A DNA stretch of 64,000 nucleotides from Solidesulfovibrio sp. (GCF_038562415.1 NZ_JBCFBA010000009.1:62001-126000), one strand, 5' to 3'. Positions 52,814 to 61,055 are shown, numbered from the stretch's first letter. Translations and numbers: made by a program. The notes: generated by a model not told the origin, from the sequence alone.

Positions 52814-54967
52814 TTACGCCGTGCCCTCCTCGTCGGGCAGCACCTTGATGGCCACCAGCGTCACGTCGTCTTCCGGCTGCGCGTCGCCGAGAAACTCCCG
52901 CAACCCGGCCAGCACGGCGTCGACGAGAGCCGCCGCCGGTTCCCCGTGGTGGCGGCCGAGCAGCGCCCGCACGCGGTCCTTGCCGAACATCTCGCCAGCG
53001 GCGTTTCGCGCTTCCCACAGGCCGTCGGTGGCGAGCAGGGCCACCTGGCCGGGCTTCATGCCCTCGGCGGAATTTTCGGCGTAGCGGGCCTCGGTGACGA
53101 TGCCCAGCGGCGGCCCGCCCTTGTCCGGGATGTCCTGGGCCAGGCCGGTGGCCGCGTCGTAGAGGATGATGGGGTCGTGGCCGGCGCGCACCCAGTGCAG
53201 GCGTTTTTTCTCGGTGTCGATGGCCAGGTAGAACAGCGTCATGAAGCGGCCGGAGTCGGCCAGGTCGGCGCACAGCAGCTTGTTGACGTCGTCGATGACG
53301 GCGGCCAGCGACCCCGGCTGGAAGGAGCGCATGCGCAGAAAGGCCCGGGCGGTGGTCATGAGCAGGGCGGCGGCGATGCCGTGGCCGGTGACGTCGCCGA
53401 TGATGACGCCGAAGCGGTTTTTGTCCTCGTTGGGTTCGTGGATGAAATCGAAGTAGTCGCCGCCGGTCTCGTCGCTGTAAAGGCTCAGGCCGGCGATGTC
53501 GAAGCCGGGCAGGCCCGGGGCGGCTTGGGGCAGGAGGTTGCGCTGGACCTCCTCGGCCAGGGCCAGGGCCTGGCGCAGCAGCTCGTTTTTGCGCTGGATC
53601 TCCAGGCGCGCCTCGTTGATTTCCCGGTTGATGACCCGCATCAGGGCCTGGGAGCGGTCCTTCTGGGCTTCCAGGCGCTCGCGCGAGGCGTTGGCCCGGG
53701 CGAGCGCCCGGGACAGCGAGCGGATTTCGCGTTCCAGGCTTTCCACCTCGCCGGCCGGGCAGGGCAGGCCGTCGCCCAGGGGCAGGGCGGCCCTGGCCGG
53801 CTCGCCGCCGAGCACCACGGTCACCAGGGAGCCGCTTTGCAGGTGCAGGGGCAGGCCCGGGGCGGCGGCGCTCAGTTCGCCGTGGCAGGAGAAGCCGGCC
53901 AGGGGCGTGCCCGGCGGTAGGGCGGCGGCGAGTTGGGTGATTTCCTCCTCGGCCTTGGTGCCGAGGATGTCCTTTCTCGTGGAGCAGGAAAAAAGCAGCG
54001 CCCCGGCCGGCGTGAAGCCGAAAGCCGCTTCCTTGCCCAGGCTTTTGGCCATCTCGCGGATGTCGGCCAGCATTTCCGGGCGGTCGGCCTGGGCCAGCTG
54101 GACCATGGCCCCTTCGGGCACGCCGGCCGGGAACTGGATGCTGCCGTCGCCCTCGCTGTAGAAAGCCGGGGCGCGCAGGATGAAGTCCTTGTGCTTTTCG
54201 CAGGCGATGGCCAGGGGCAGTTCCGTGGCCGGTTCGGCGTGGGGGCCGAGGTAGTGGCGGTAGAAATCGAGCGCCGTGCCCTCGCCGATGCGGTGCACGA
54301 CGGTGCCCTCGACCCCGGTCACCCGGGACAGGCCGCCCACGGGCCGCCAGCCGCGCGACAGGCGAAAGGCCACCGGGATATCGCCGGTAAGCAGCAGGAA
54401 GGGCGCGGCGTGGATGCAGATCTCGCGGCCGAAAAACTGGCGCAACGGCCGCCGGTCGGCCAGGTGCCGGCCGGCCAGGCCGCCGAACAGCAGGGCTTTC
54501 GGGCCGATGGCGGCGGCCAGTTCCTGGCCGAACTCCTGCGCGCCGCCCCGGCCGCCGTCCGGGAAGGCCAGGCCGAGGGCGACCTCGCCGGGGAGTCCCC
54601 CGCGCACGGCCTCGAAGGCCTCGCGGGCTTGCCGGCGGGGATCGGCCCCGGGCGCGGCGAAATCCCGGGCCACGCCCGTGAGGCAGCCGATGCCGTCGCC
54701 GGCGAAGGCGACCAGTAGCACCGAATCGTCGCTGACGCCGGCGGCGGCGGACATCTCGCCGGCCGAGGTGGCGCCGACCAGGGGAACGCCGGGAAACACG
54801 TCTTCGATCACGTCCAGGATGGCGTTGTGATCGTAGCCGACGCCGGTGAACAGAAGCAATCCGACGGGGGGCGCGCCGCCAAGCTGGTCGCGGCACGAGG
54901 CCGCCGCGCCACGGGCGGCGCAGTCGGCATCCAGGCATTTGGCGTGCCCGACAGCCATGCGCAACAT
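52814..54967 (-). CDS. FIST-domain sensor with SpoIIE/PP2C phosphatase
   Basis: A 717-residue soluble signalling protein. An N-terminal FIST sensor pair (about 1-385; GLLLFTGVGYDHNAILD, GATSAGEMS) senses small molecules. It is followed by a coiled-coil linker (ESLEREIRSLSRALARANAS, about 395-480) and a C-terminal SpoIIE-type PP2C phosphatase (GFDIAGLSLYSDETGGDYFD, GDVTGHGIAAAL, ATDGLWEARNA, QPEDDVTLVAIKV). Such phosphatases usually dephosphorylate STAS antagonists in partner-switching circuits, but no STAS or anti-sigma gene is adjacent. GGAGG lies 5 bases before the ATG. Confidence 0.9.
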   Translation of the reverse strand: MLRMAVGHAKCLDADCAARGAAASCRDQLGGAPPVGLLLFTGVGYDHNAILDVIEDVFPGVPLVGATSAGEMSAAAGVSDDSVLLVAFAGDGIGCLTGVARDFAAPGADPRRQAREAFEAVRGGLPGEVALGLAFPDGGRGGAQEFGQELAAAIGPKALLFGGLAGRHLADRRPLRQFFGREICIHAAPFLLLTGDIPVAFRLSRGWRPVGGLSRVTGVEGTVVHRIGEGTALDFYRHYLGPHAEPATELPLAIACEKHKDFILRAPAFYSEGDGSIQFPAGVPEGAMVQLAQADRPEMLADIREMAKSLGKEAAFGFTPAGALLFSCSTRKDILGTKAEEEITQLAAALPPGTPLAGFSCHGELSAAAPGLPLHLQSGSLVTVVLGGEPARAALPLGDGLPCPAGEVESLEREIRSLSRALARANASRERLEAQKDRSQALMRVINREINEARLEIQRKNELLRQALALAEEVQRNLLPQAAPGLPGFDIAGLSLYSDETGGDYFDFIHEPNEDKNRFGVIIGDVTGHGIAAALLMTTARAFLRMRSFQPGSLAAVIDDVNKLLCADLADSGRFMTLFYLAIDTEKKRLHWVRAGHDPIILYDAATGLAQDIPDKGGPPLGIVTEARYAENSAEGMKPGQVALLATDGLWEARNAAGEMFGKDRVRALLGRHHGEPAAALVDAVLAGLREFLGDAQPEDDVTLVAIKVLPDEEGTA

Positions 54968-55068
54968 GGGGACCTCCGGGCCTTGGGCCGAAACTCGATT
55001 TGATGATCGGGCGCGGCCGGGCCGCGCCCATTTGGCAAAGATCGGTCTTTTTCGGCAAAAGGCAAGGC

Positions 55069-55809
55069 TCAGGTCATGTACCAGCCGCCGTTGACCGAGA
55101 CGGTCTGGCCGGTGACATACCCGTTTTCGGCCAGGGCCACGACCATGGCGGCGGTCTCCTCCACCGTGCCGAAGCGGCCCACGGGCAGGAAATCGGGCTT
55201 GGCCACCGGGTTTTGGGAAACCATGTCCGTGGCGATGAGCGCCGGGGCGACGACATTGGCCGTGATCCCTTCCCGGGCCAGGTGGGCGGCGTAGAAATGG
55301 GCCAGGCCGTGCATGCCGGCTTTCGAGGCGGCGTAGTGGGGGCCGACGATGCCGCCGCGCTGGGCGGCCACGGAGGAGATGAAGATCAGGCGCCCGAAGC
55401 CCCGGCGGCGCATGTCCGGCAGCACGGCCTGGGCGCAGTAAAACGCCGAGCAGAGGTTGACGGACAGGGCGGCGGCGAAATCCTCGCCCGTGACGGCGTC
55501 GATGCTTCGCGGGCTGGCCACCCCGGCGTTGGCCACCAGGATGTCCGCCGGGCCGAGGGTTTCGCGCACGGCCGCGGCCAGGCGCGCCACCTCCGACTCC
55601 ACGGACACGTCGGCCCCCAAGGCCAGGGCGCGCCGGCCCAGGGCCGTTACGGCCTTGACCACCTCTCGGGCGGCCTCGGCCTGGCCGCGGTAGCCCACGG
55701 CCACGTCCGCCCCGCGCCGGGCCAGGGCCAGGGCGACACCCCGGCCGATGCCCCGGCTGGCCCCGGTGACCAGGGCGACTTTCCCGGAAAGGGGCGTTTC
55801 CCCTGACAT
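55069..55809 (-). CDS. Short-chain dehydrogenase (FabG-like)
   Basis: A 246-residue SDR with cofactor motif VTGASRGIGRGVA, NAG, and catalytic Ser-Tyr-Lys in ISSVAAQ and HYAASK. The sequence resembles 3-oxoacyl-ACP reductases (FabG), but it is not near fatty-acid genes, so the substrate is uncertain. GGGAGGTGCGCC precedes the ATG. It is followed on the same strand by the FIST-SpoIIE gene (101-base gap). Confidence 0.88.
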   Translation of the reverse strand: MSGETPLSGKVALVTGASRGIGRGVALALARRGADVAVGYRGQAEAAREVVKAVTALGRRALALGADVSVESEVARLAAAVRETLGPADILVANAGVASPRSIDAVTGEDFAAALSVNLCSAFYCAQAVLPDMRRRGFGRLIFISSVAAQRGGIVGPHYAASKAGMHGLAHFYAAHLAREGITANVVAPALIATDMVSQNPVAKPDFLPVGRFGTVEETAAMVVALAENGYVTGQTVSVNGGWYMT

Positions 55810-55863
55810 GGCGCACCTCCCGCGTCAGCCTTCGTGGCGCAAGCCCCGAAGGACGGCTTGGCC

Positions 55864-56220
55864 CTATACGCTTAACACCTTCCAGCCGTCTTTCAAATAA
55901 CGGGTCATGGCTTCGCCCGTATAGAGCACCGTGATGCCGAGGCCGGCCAAGGCTTCGGCCACGCCGTAGCGCTCGGCGCAGGCCCGGCAGGCGAAGACCT
56001 CGACACCGGCGCCCTGGCAGTCGGCCACCTCTTCCTGAAGCTCCGGGTCCCCGGCCAGGACTTCGGCCGAAGGGCCCCAGACGAGCAGGTGCACCCGCTC
56101 CCACCAGCCCTTGAGCCGGGAGTTTCTGGCGTACATCAGCGCCATGTTGCGGGCGGCCTCGGGGTCGCGGCTCACCCACAACACCACCAGGCCGACGGCC
56201 GCCTCGGTATCCGTGGTCAT
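55864..56220 (-). CDS. DsrE-family protein
   Basis: A 118-residue protein of the DsrE/TusD-like fold (VVLWVSRDPEAARNMALMYA, VHLLVWGPSAEVL). It carries two cysteines in ACRACAERYGV, where sulfur-relay proteins place a catalytic Cys. It could accept persulfide sulfur, but the function is unproven. GAGGAGATGTCGC precedes the ATG at 56220. It lies last in a flavin-enzyme cluster after an 86-base gap with a GC hairpin. Confidence 0.75.
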   Translation of the reverse strand: MTTDTEAAVGLVVLWVSRDPEAARNMALMYARNSRLKGWWERVHLLVWGPSAEVLAGDPELQEEVADCQGAGVEVFACRACAERYGVAEALAGLGITVLYTGEAMTRYLKDGWKVLSV

Positions 56221-56306
56221 GCGACATCTCCTCGTTGCGGGCGGCCGCCGGCCGGGGGACGGACCGGCGGCCGGCAAGCGGCGGGCGAGCCGTCCCGCCG
56301 CAACGG

Positions 56307-56882
56307 TCAGCCGTGGAGCTTTTGCAGCACCCAGGCCATGTTCTTGCCCAGGTTGTCCATGGTCAGCATGCCTTCGTCGTCCTTTTCCACATCGCCGGGC
56401 TCCAGGCCATGGCCGAGGTTCCAGTAGCTCGAACCGGGCACCACCACCTGGTTGATGAAGTAGAAGTGGTTGATGGAATTGAAGACGTGGATGGCCCCGC
56501 CGCGCCGCACGGCGACCACGGCCGCGCCGACCTTGCGGGCCAGGGCGTAGCCGTTGGCCAGGGCGACCATGCCGGCCCGGTCGATGATGGACTTGATGTT
56601 GGAGGTCACGTTGGCGAAGTAGGTGGGCGAGCCGATGAGCAGGCCGTCGGCGGCCACCATCTTGTCCATGATCTCGTTTAACATGTCGTTTTTGACCGCG
56701 CAGTGGCCGTCCTTTTTCTCCCAGCACTGCATGCAGGCGATGCAGCCGTGGATGGACTTCCCGTGCAACTGGAGCAGTTCCGTTTCGATGCCGGCGGCCT
56801 CGATGGGGGCCAGGGCTTTTCGCAGCATGGCGGCGGTGTTGCCGTCCTTTCGCGCGCTGCCGTTTATGGCCAGGACTTTCAT
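56307..56882 (-). CDS. Flavodoxin-fold NAD(P)H-dependent reductase
   Basis: A 191-residue FMN protein. LAINGSARKDGNTAAML binds the FMN phosphate, and GSPTYFANVTSNIKSIIDR is the typical loop. A cysteine cluster CIACMQCWEKKDGHC recalls iron-sulfur flavoproteins (ISF), which have a CxxCxxC...C motif for a 4Fe-4S cluster. It may thus couple FMN and Fe-S for electron transfer to oxygen or peroxide. It overlaps the next gene upstream by 4 bases (ATGA). Confidence 0.88.
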   Translation of the reverse strand: MKVLAINGSARKDGNTAAMLRKALAPIEAAGIETELLQLHGKSIHGCIACMQCWEKKDGHCAVKNDMLNEIMDKMVAADGLLIGSPTYFANVTSNIKSIIDRAGMVALANGYALARKVGAAVVAVRRGGAIHVFNSINHFYFINQVVVPGSSYWNLGHGLEPGDVEKDDEGMLTMDNLGKNMAWVLQKLHG

Positions 56883-57451
56883 GCGGTGTCTCCCTTTTTG
56901 CGTTTCTTGCCCACGCTCCAGGCGTCGGCCGGGCTGTCGCCCAGGGTCCAGTAGCGGTTGTCGGGCATGGTGAGCAAAAGCGGTTTGTATTTTTCCACGT
57001 CCGGCTCGCCGTTGGTGAGCGCTTCCCCGTCGGCCCAGCCGGCGACGATCTCGCCGATGAAAAAGGCGTGCTGGGGCAGTTCCACGATCTGGGCCAGGGT
57101 CATTTCCAGGCACAGCGGACACTGCCGGATCATGGGCGCGCCCGCGGTCTCGCCGAAAAAGACGTCGAACAGCGCCGACTTGTCCACGTTGCGCCCGGAA
57201 ACCAGGCCGCAATAGTCGGTCAGCTCCACCAGCTCCGGGCCGGGCAGGCACAGGGAAAAGGCGCCCGTCTCCCGGATGGCCTGGCCCGTCAGCTGGCGGC
57301 GGTTGATGGACACGCCGATCAAGGGCGGCTTGTGCCCCACCCGCGTCACCCAGGCGGCGGCCATGAAGTTGGCCCGCCCCTGCGCCATGGCCCCGACCAG
57401 GGTCACGGGCATGGGCGGGAAGACTTCCGGATCGAGGCGGACCTTGTCCAT
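56879..57451 (-). CDS. Flavin-reductase-fold protein 1
   Basis: A 190-residue member of the flavin-reductase-like (FMN-binding split barrel) family, with PMPVTLVGAMAQGRANFMAAAW, RETGAFSLCLPG, LTDYCGLVSGRNVDKSALF and QCPLCLEM. Anaerobe members work as FMN-binding electron-transfer or ferric reductases. It is coupled by 4 bases to the flavodoxin-like gene and directly abuts flavin reductase 2, whose last codons carry AAGGAG as its ribosome site. Confidence 0.86.
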   Translation of the reverse strand: MDKVRLDPEVFPPMPVTLVGAMAQGRANFMAAAWVTRVGHKPPLIGVSINRRQLTGQAIRETGAFSLCLPGPELVELTDYCGLVSGRNVDKSALFDVFFGETAGAPMIRQCPLCLEMTLAQIVELPQHAFFIGEIVAGWADGEALTNGEPDVEKYKPLLLTMPDNRYWTLGDSPADAWSVGKKRKKGDTA

Positions 57452-58021
57452 TTACTTGAGCTCCTTGCCGATGGAGAACCCCAGCCCCAGATCCGGGCCG
57501 ATGCCGTAGTAGTGCCGGTCCTCGGGGGCGTAGAGGATGGGGCTTATGGCCACGGGATCGGGCTTGCCGTCCTTCAGGCAGGCTTCATCCACCTTCACGT
57601 CCAGGACCTCGCCCACGAACATGGTGTGCATGCCGAGGTCCTGGATGTGGACCACCTTGCATTCGAGCACCAGCGGGCACTGCTCCACGTAGGGCGCGTC
57701 CACGAGCGCGCTTTTCACGGCCGTCAGCCCGCAGGCCGCGAACTTGTCGTGGTCGCGGCCCGAGGTGATGCCGCAGTAGTCCACCTTGGCCACGTCCCCG
57801 GCCGAGGCGATGTTCACGGTATAGGCCTTGCGCTCCATGATGGCGGCGTAGGAGTGCCGGGGTTTTTGCAGGGACACGGTCACGCACACCGGCTTGGAAC
57901 AGCAGATGCCGCCCCAGGCGGCCGTCATGAGGTTGGGCTTGCCGTCCGGGCCATAGGTGCCGATGAGCCAGGCCGGGGTGGGCAGGGCCAGGGTCTTGGG
58001 GCCAAGGGAAACTTTCGCCAT
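57452..58021 (-). CDS. Flavin-reductase-fold protein 2
   Basis: A 189-residue paralogue of the flanking proteins, with LALPTPAWLIGTYGPDGKPN, GGICCSKPVCVTV, NIASAGDVAKVDYCGITSGRDHDKF and QCPLVLECKVVHI. The shared DYCGITSGRDxDKF-type motif shows common ancestry with proteins 1 and 3, but overall similarity looks modest, so the three probably have distinct partners. AAAGGAGTGAAGTGAC before the ATG overlaps the end of flavin reductase 3. Confidence 0.86.
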   Translation of the reverse strand: MAKVSLGPKTLALPTPAWLIGTYGPDGKPNLMTAAWGGICCSKPVCVTVSLQKPRHSYAAIMERKAYTVNIASAGDVAKVDYCGITSGRDHDKFAACGLTAVKSALVDAPYVEQCPLVLECKVVHIQDLGMHTMFVGEVLDVKVDEACLKDGKPDPVAISPILYAPEDRHYYGIGPDLGLGFSIGKELK

Positions 58022-58022
58022 G

Positions 58023-58610
58023 TCACTTCACTCCTTTGGCGGCCTGATAGGCCGGATGGTCCCGTCCGACCCGCCAGCAGGGGGCCACGGGTTCGCCGAG
58101 CGAGAAATACCAGCCGCTGGAATAATCGAACAGCAGCGGCCGGACCTTTTCCAGATCGACCTTGCCCTCGCGCAGGCAGCCCTCGTCCACGTGGCTGGCC
58201 ACGAGTTCGCCCACGAACACCTCGTGGGCCGGCAGGTCCAGGACGTCGTGGAGCTTGAGCTCCATGTTGACCGGGCACTCCCGGATCAGGGGCGCGTTGC
58301 CCAGGCGTCCGTAAAAGACGTCGAAGACGCCCGACTTGTCCACGTCCCGGCCGGAGACGATGCCCACGTAGTCGGTGACAACGGCCATGGACGCGCGCGG
58401 CAGGCAGATGGAGAAGCTCCCGGACTGCCGGATGCCCTTGGCCGTGTGCCGGAACTTCTTGAGGCTCACGGTCAGGTACTGGGGCGGGGCGTTGTTGAGG
58501 ATACCGACGTGGGCGATGGCCAGGAAGTTGGGCCGGCCGTCGACCACGGCCCCGACGATGGTCGCGGGCATGGGGTAGAGGGCGCAGCGCGCGCCGATAT
58601 CGTGGTGCAT
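58023..58610 (-). CDS. Flavin-reductase-fold protein 3
   Basis: A 195-residue third paralogue: LYPMPATIVGAVVDGRPNFLA, SLKKFRHTAKGIRQSGSFSICLP, VTDYVGIVSGRDVDKSGVFD and ECPVNMELKLHDVL. Tandem with proteins 1 and 2, same strand, 1-base gap to protein 2, and 10 bases after the nitroreductase gene. The longer frame to 58949 is a shadow. The start at 58610 has a weak ribosome site. Confidence 0.84.
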   Translation of the reverse strand: MHHDIGARCALYPMPATIVGAVVDGRPNFLAIAHVGILNNAPPQYLTVSLKKFRHTAKGIRQSGSFSICLPRASMAVVTDYVGIVSGRDVDKSGVFDVFYGRLGNAPLIRECPVNMELKLHDVLDLPAHEVFVGELVASHVDEGCLREGKVDLEKVRPLLFDYSSGWYFSLGEPVAPCWRVGRDHPAYQAAKGVK

Positions 58611-58620
58611 GGCCGGCCCG

Positions 58621-59136
58621 CTACCAGGTGTCGCGGTGGATGCGCTCGGGCTTGAAGCGGTCGACGCGCTTGAATTCCTGGGCCGGGTGGCCGATGACCA
58701 CCAGGGCGTGGGCCTTGACGCCTTCGGGCAGGGACAGCAGCCTGCCCAGGCCTTCCATGCGTTCGGGCCGGGGGTAGATGCCGCACCAGACCGTGCCCAG
58801 TCCCAGCCCCCGGGCGGCCAGCAGCAGGTTTTGCACCGCCGCCGAGCAGTCGAGGGTCCAGTAGCCGAAGCCCGGGTACTTTTCCTGGGCCAGCTCCGCC
58901 GCCACGGCGATGGCCATGGGCGCCTGGCGGACCATGGCCGCGTGGGCATGGATGGCCGGGATGGCGTCGAGGATCGCCCGGTCGGTCACGACCACGAAAT
59001 GCCAGGGTTGGGCGTTGCCGGCGCTCGGCGCGGTCATGGCCGCCCGCAGCACGACGTCGAGGTCGGCCTCGGACACCGGCTCGTTGGTGAAGGCGCGGAT
59101 GCTGCGCCGGGTGTGGATGGCTTCCAGAAGATCCAT
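58621..59136 (-). CDS. Nitroreductase-family FMN enzyme (171 aa)
   Basis: A 171-residue short nitroreductase, with IHTRRSIRAFTNEPVSEADL, AMTAPSAGNAQPWHFVVV and ARGLGLGTVWCGIYP. It binds FMN and reduces nitro compounds or serves as a flavin electron carrier. AAAGGAGGCCCC precedes the ATG. It is the first gene of the minus-strand flavin operon and diverges from the HxlR gene. Confidence 0.9.
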   Translation of the reverse strand: MDLLEAIHTRRSIRAFTNEPVSEADLDVVLRAAMTAPSAGNAQPWHFVVVTDRAILDAIPAIHAHAAMVRQAPMAIAVAAELAQEKYPGFGYWTLDCSAAVQNLLLAARGLGLGTVWCGIYPRPERMEGLGRLLSLPEGVKAHALVVIGHPAQEFKRVDRFKPERIHRDTW

Positions 59137-59183
59137 GGGGCCTCCTTTACGGTTTCCGCTTTACGCTTTGGGGAAATTCTGCC

Positions 59184-59241
59184 AGTATGACCAAAAAGGC
59201 AAGAAGGCACAAAAAAGTTCTGTAGTACCTTTTTGGATACT
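59184..59241. promoter_or_regulatory. Inverted HxlR operator pair in the divergent promoter
   Basis: AGTATGACCAAAAAGG (59184-59199) and its near-complement CCTTTTTGGATACT (59228-59241) face each other across 28 bases. The second also forms a local dyad TAGTACC...GGATACTA. Both sit between the nitroreductase operon and hxlR, as expected for a shared redox-controlled operator. Confidence 0.65.
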
Positions 59242-59253
59242 AGGAGGCTTTCC

Positions 59254-59712
59254 ATGAGTACACCAGGGATACCGTGCGGTCGCAGACGGTGTCGCGGCAA
59301 GGAATATTCGTGCAGCATGGAACTGTCGCTGGCCGTGATCGGCGGCAAGTGGAAGCCGCTGATCCTGTGGCATTTGCGCGACGTGGTCACCTTGCGCTTT
59401 TCGGCCCTGCGCCGGACCATGCCGAGCATCACCCAGAAGATGCTGACCCAGCAGTTGCGGGAACTCGAATCCGACGGGCTGATCACGCGTACGGTCTATG
59501 CCGAGGTGCCGCCGCGCGTGGAGTACGGGCTGACCGAATCGGGCCGGGACATCATCCCCATCCTGGAGGCCCTGTGCCGCTTCGGCCGGCAGTTCGAGGC
59601 CCGTTTCGGGGTGGAGGACGCCGACGCGCCGGCCGGCCGGCCGGCGCAGGCGGGGGAAAGCCCCGAAATCGAGGACGAGGAGGCGGCGCCCGGCCGGTGG
59701 GTGGCGCGCTAG
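59254..59712 (+). CDS. HxlR-family transcriptional regulator
   Basis: A 152-residue winged-helix regulator (CSMELSLAVIGGKWKPLILW, FSALRRTMPSITQKMLTQQLRELESDGLI). Three cysteines lie before the helix-turn-helix (C8, C13, C20). HxlR proteins such as YodB and CatR use an N-terminal Cys to sense quinones or diamide, so a redox-sensing role fits the divergent flavin/nitroreductase operon. TAGGAGGCTTTCC precedes the ATG. A disordered acidic tail follows residue 120. Confidence 0.9.
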   Translation: MSTPGIPCGRRRCRGKEYSCSMELSLAVIGGKWKPLILWHLRDVVTLRFSALRRTMPSITQKMLTQQLRELESDGLITRTVYAEVPPRVEYGLTESGRDIIPILEALCRFGRQFEARFGVEDADAPAGRPAQAGESPEIEDEEAAPGRWVAR

Positions 59713-59945
59713 GGGATCGCGACCGGGCCGGTGTATCGTTTCTATCCAATTTCATCCCGATACCGTATGAATTTTGTCCGGGCCGTCCCGCGTCGCGCGG
59801 GGCGGCCGGTGTTGGTCGGCCGGCCGGACGGGCTGGCCGCCGGTTCGCGCGTTCGCTCGAAATCATAGTATTTCGGTCTGTTTCGCAGGGTCGCCAAGGG
59901 CATTCGCCGCGTCCGCCGGGCCAGGGCCGTGCCGGCGGACGGTTT

Positions 59946-59961
59946 TGGCATGGCCGATGCT
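59946..59961 (+). promoter_or_regulatory. sigma-54 promoter of the ZraP-like gene
   Basis: TGGCATGGCCGATGCT has GG (59947-48) and GC (59959-60) spaced by 10 bases, with two mismatches to TGGCACGnnnnTTGCW. It would start transcription near 59972, 22 bases before the ATG. In enterobacteria zraP is a sigma-54-dependent gene, which supports the assignment. Confidence 0.6.
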
Positions 59962-59993
59962 AGGGCCGGGGCAAACGCAAAGGAGACGCTTTC

Positions 59994-60581
59994 ATGCGCA
60001 AAAACATGCACATCCCGGCCATTGTCGCCCTGTCCCTGGCCTTGGCCGTTCCGGCCCTGGCCCAGTCCGGCCACCAGCAGCACGCCGGGGCGGCCCCGGC
60101 CGAGGCCGCCAAGGCCGCCCCGGCCGTGGACCCGGACAAGGCCTACGTCCTCAACCAGGAGTACGTGGCCAGGACGGCCGAACTGCACGGCAAAATCACG
60201 GCCAAGAAGGCCGAACTGGAAACGCTACTGGCCACCAAGGCCGACGACACCGCCGCCGTCAAGAAGCTCGTGGCCGAGTTGTCCGCCCTTCGCGGCCAGC
60301 TCGACGAGCAGACCACGCTGTTTCGCATCCGCTACGCCAAGGAAACCGGCACGCCCATCCGCCTGACCCGGGACTTCGGCCACCAGGGCGGCATGATGGG
60401 CGAAAAGGGCATGGAAGGCTGCATGATGATGGGCAAGGGCAAGGGGATGATGATGGGTGGCATGGACCATGCCATGCAGGGCATGGACATGGGCAAGGGC
60501 ATGGACCAGGGCGGCGCCCCGGGCATGAACATGCCGGCCCCGTCCGGCGCCCCCGCCACCGCCCCCCAGAAGGCCGGCTAA
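59994..60581 (+). CDS. ZraP/Spy-like periplasmic metal-resistance protein with Met-rich tail
   Basis: A 195-residue exported protein. A signal peptide (MRKNMHIPAIVALSLALAVPALA) is followed by a helical Spy/CpxP/ZraP-type region (YVLNQEYVARTAELHGKITA to RIRYAKETGTPIRLTRDF). The tail from about residue 130 has many methionines plus His (GMMGEKGMEGCMMMGKGKG and GMDHAMQGMDMGKGMDQGG), suited to binding Cu(I), Ag or Zn. It may buffer metal or act as a chaperone during metal stress. AAGGAG precedes the ATG. A sigma-54 promoter and an intrinsic terminator bracket it as a single unit. Confidence 0.85.
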   Translation: MRKNMHIPAIVALSLALAVPALAQSGHQQHAGAAPAEAAKAAPAVDPDKAYVLNQEYVARTAELHGKITAKKAELETLLATKADDTAAVKKLVAELSALRGQLDEQTTLFRIRYAKETGTPIRLTRDFGHQGGMMGEKGMEGCMMMGKGKGMMMGGMDHAMQGMDMGKGMDQGGAPGMNMPAPSGAPATAPQKAG

Positions 60582-60605
60582 CCGCCGCCTCCCCGCCCGG
60601 CCCGG

Positions 60606-60638
60606 GGGCCGCCGGCCCCTCCCCGGCGGCCCTTTTTT
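60606..60638 (+). terminator. Intrinsic terminator of the ZraP-like gene
   Basis: A perfect 10-base stem (GGGCCGCCGG/CCGGCGGCCC) with a seven-base loop is followed by six T. It lies 24 bases after the stop. Confidence 0.93.
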
Positions 60639-60705
60639 ACAGGCCGCCCACCGCTTGGGTCCAGGCTTGCCAAGCCGGGCGGCCGGGACTATGAAGCTCC
60701 CGTTG

Positions 60706-60928
60706 TCCTCAGGGCGGGGTGGAAGTCCCCACCGGCGGTATCCCGGGTCACCGGGGAGCCCGCGAGCGCTTTCCGGCGAGGCGACAGGGCGCGGCCGACA
60801 CCGGGCCCCACGGGGGAGACCCCGGCGTCGCCGCGCTGCCGGCCGCATGCCCGGCCGCACGCGTCGGAAAGGTCAGCAGACCTGGTGAAACGCCAGGGCC
60901 GACGGTCACAGTCCGGATGCAAGAGGAG
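60706..60928 (+). promoter_or_regulatory. FMN riboswitch (RFN element)
   Basis: Conserved RFN blocks are visible in order: GGGCGGGGTGG, CCCCACCGGCGGTA, AGCCCGCGAGCGC, GGTCAGCAGACCTGGTGAAA, GCCAGGGCCGACGGTCACAG, and TCCGGATGCAAGAGGAG. TCCTC at 60706-60710 pairs with GAGGA at 60923-60927 to close P1. The element is about 223 nt, longer than usual because of an extended GC-rich variable arm (about 60790-60870). FMN binding would repress ribB downstream, probably by blocking translation or elongation. Confidence 0.95.
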
Positions 60929-61055
60929 CAGACGGCGTTTCCCGCCGCCGGGTCGTTCCGGCGCGTGGCCGACGCGGCGCAAGGGCGTCGCGTCCGGTCG
61001 TCTCATTTTCCGCCCTGATTCTGGCCATCGCCACCACCTCTTCTCGGAGCGCGCC

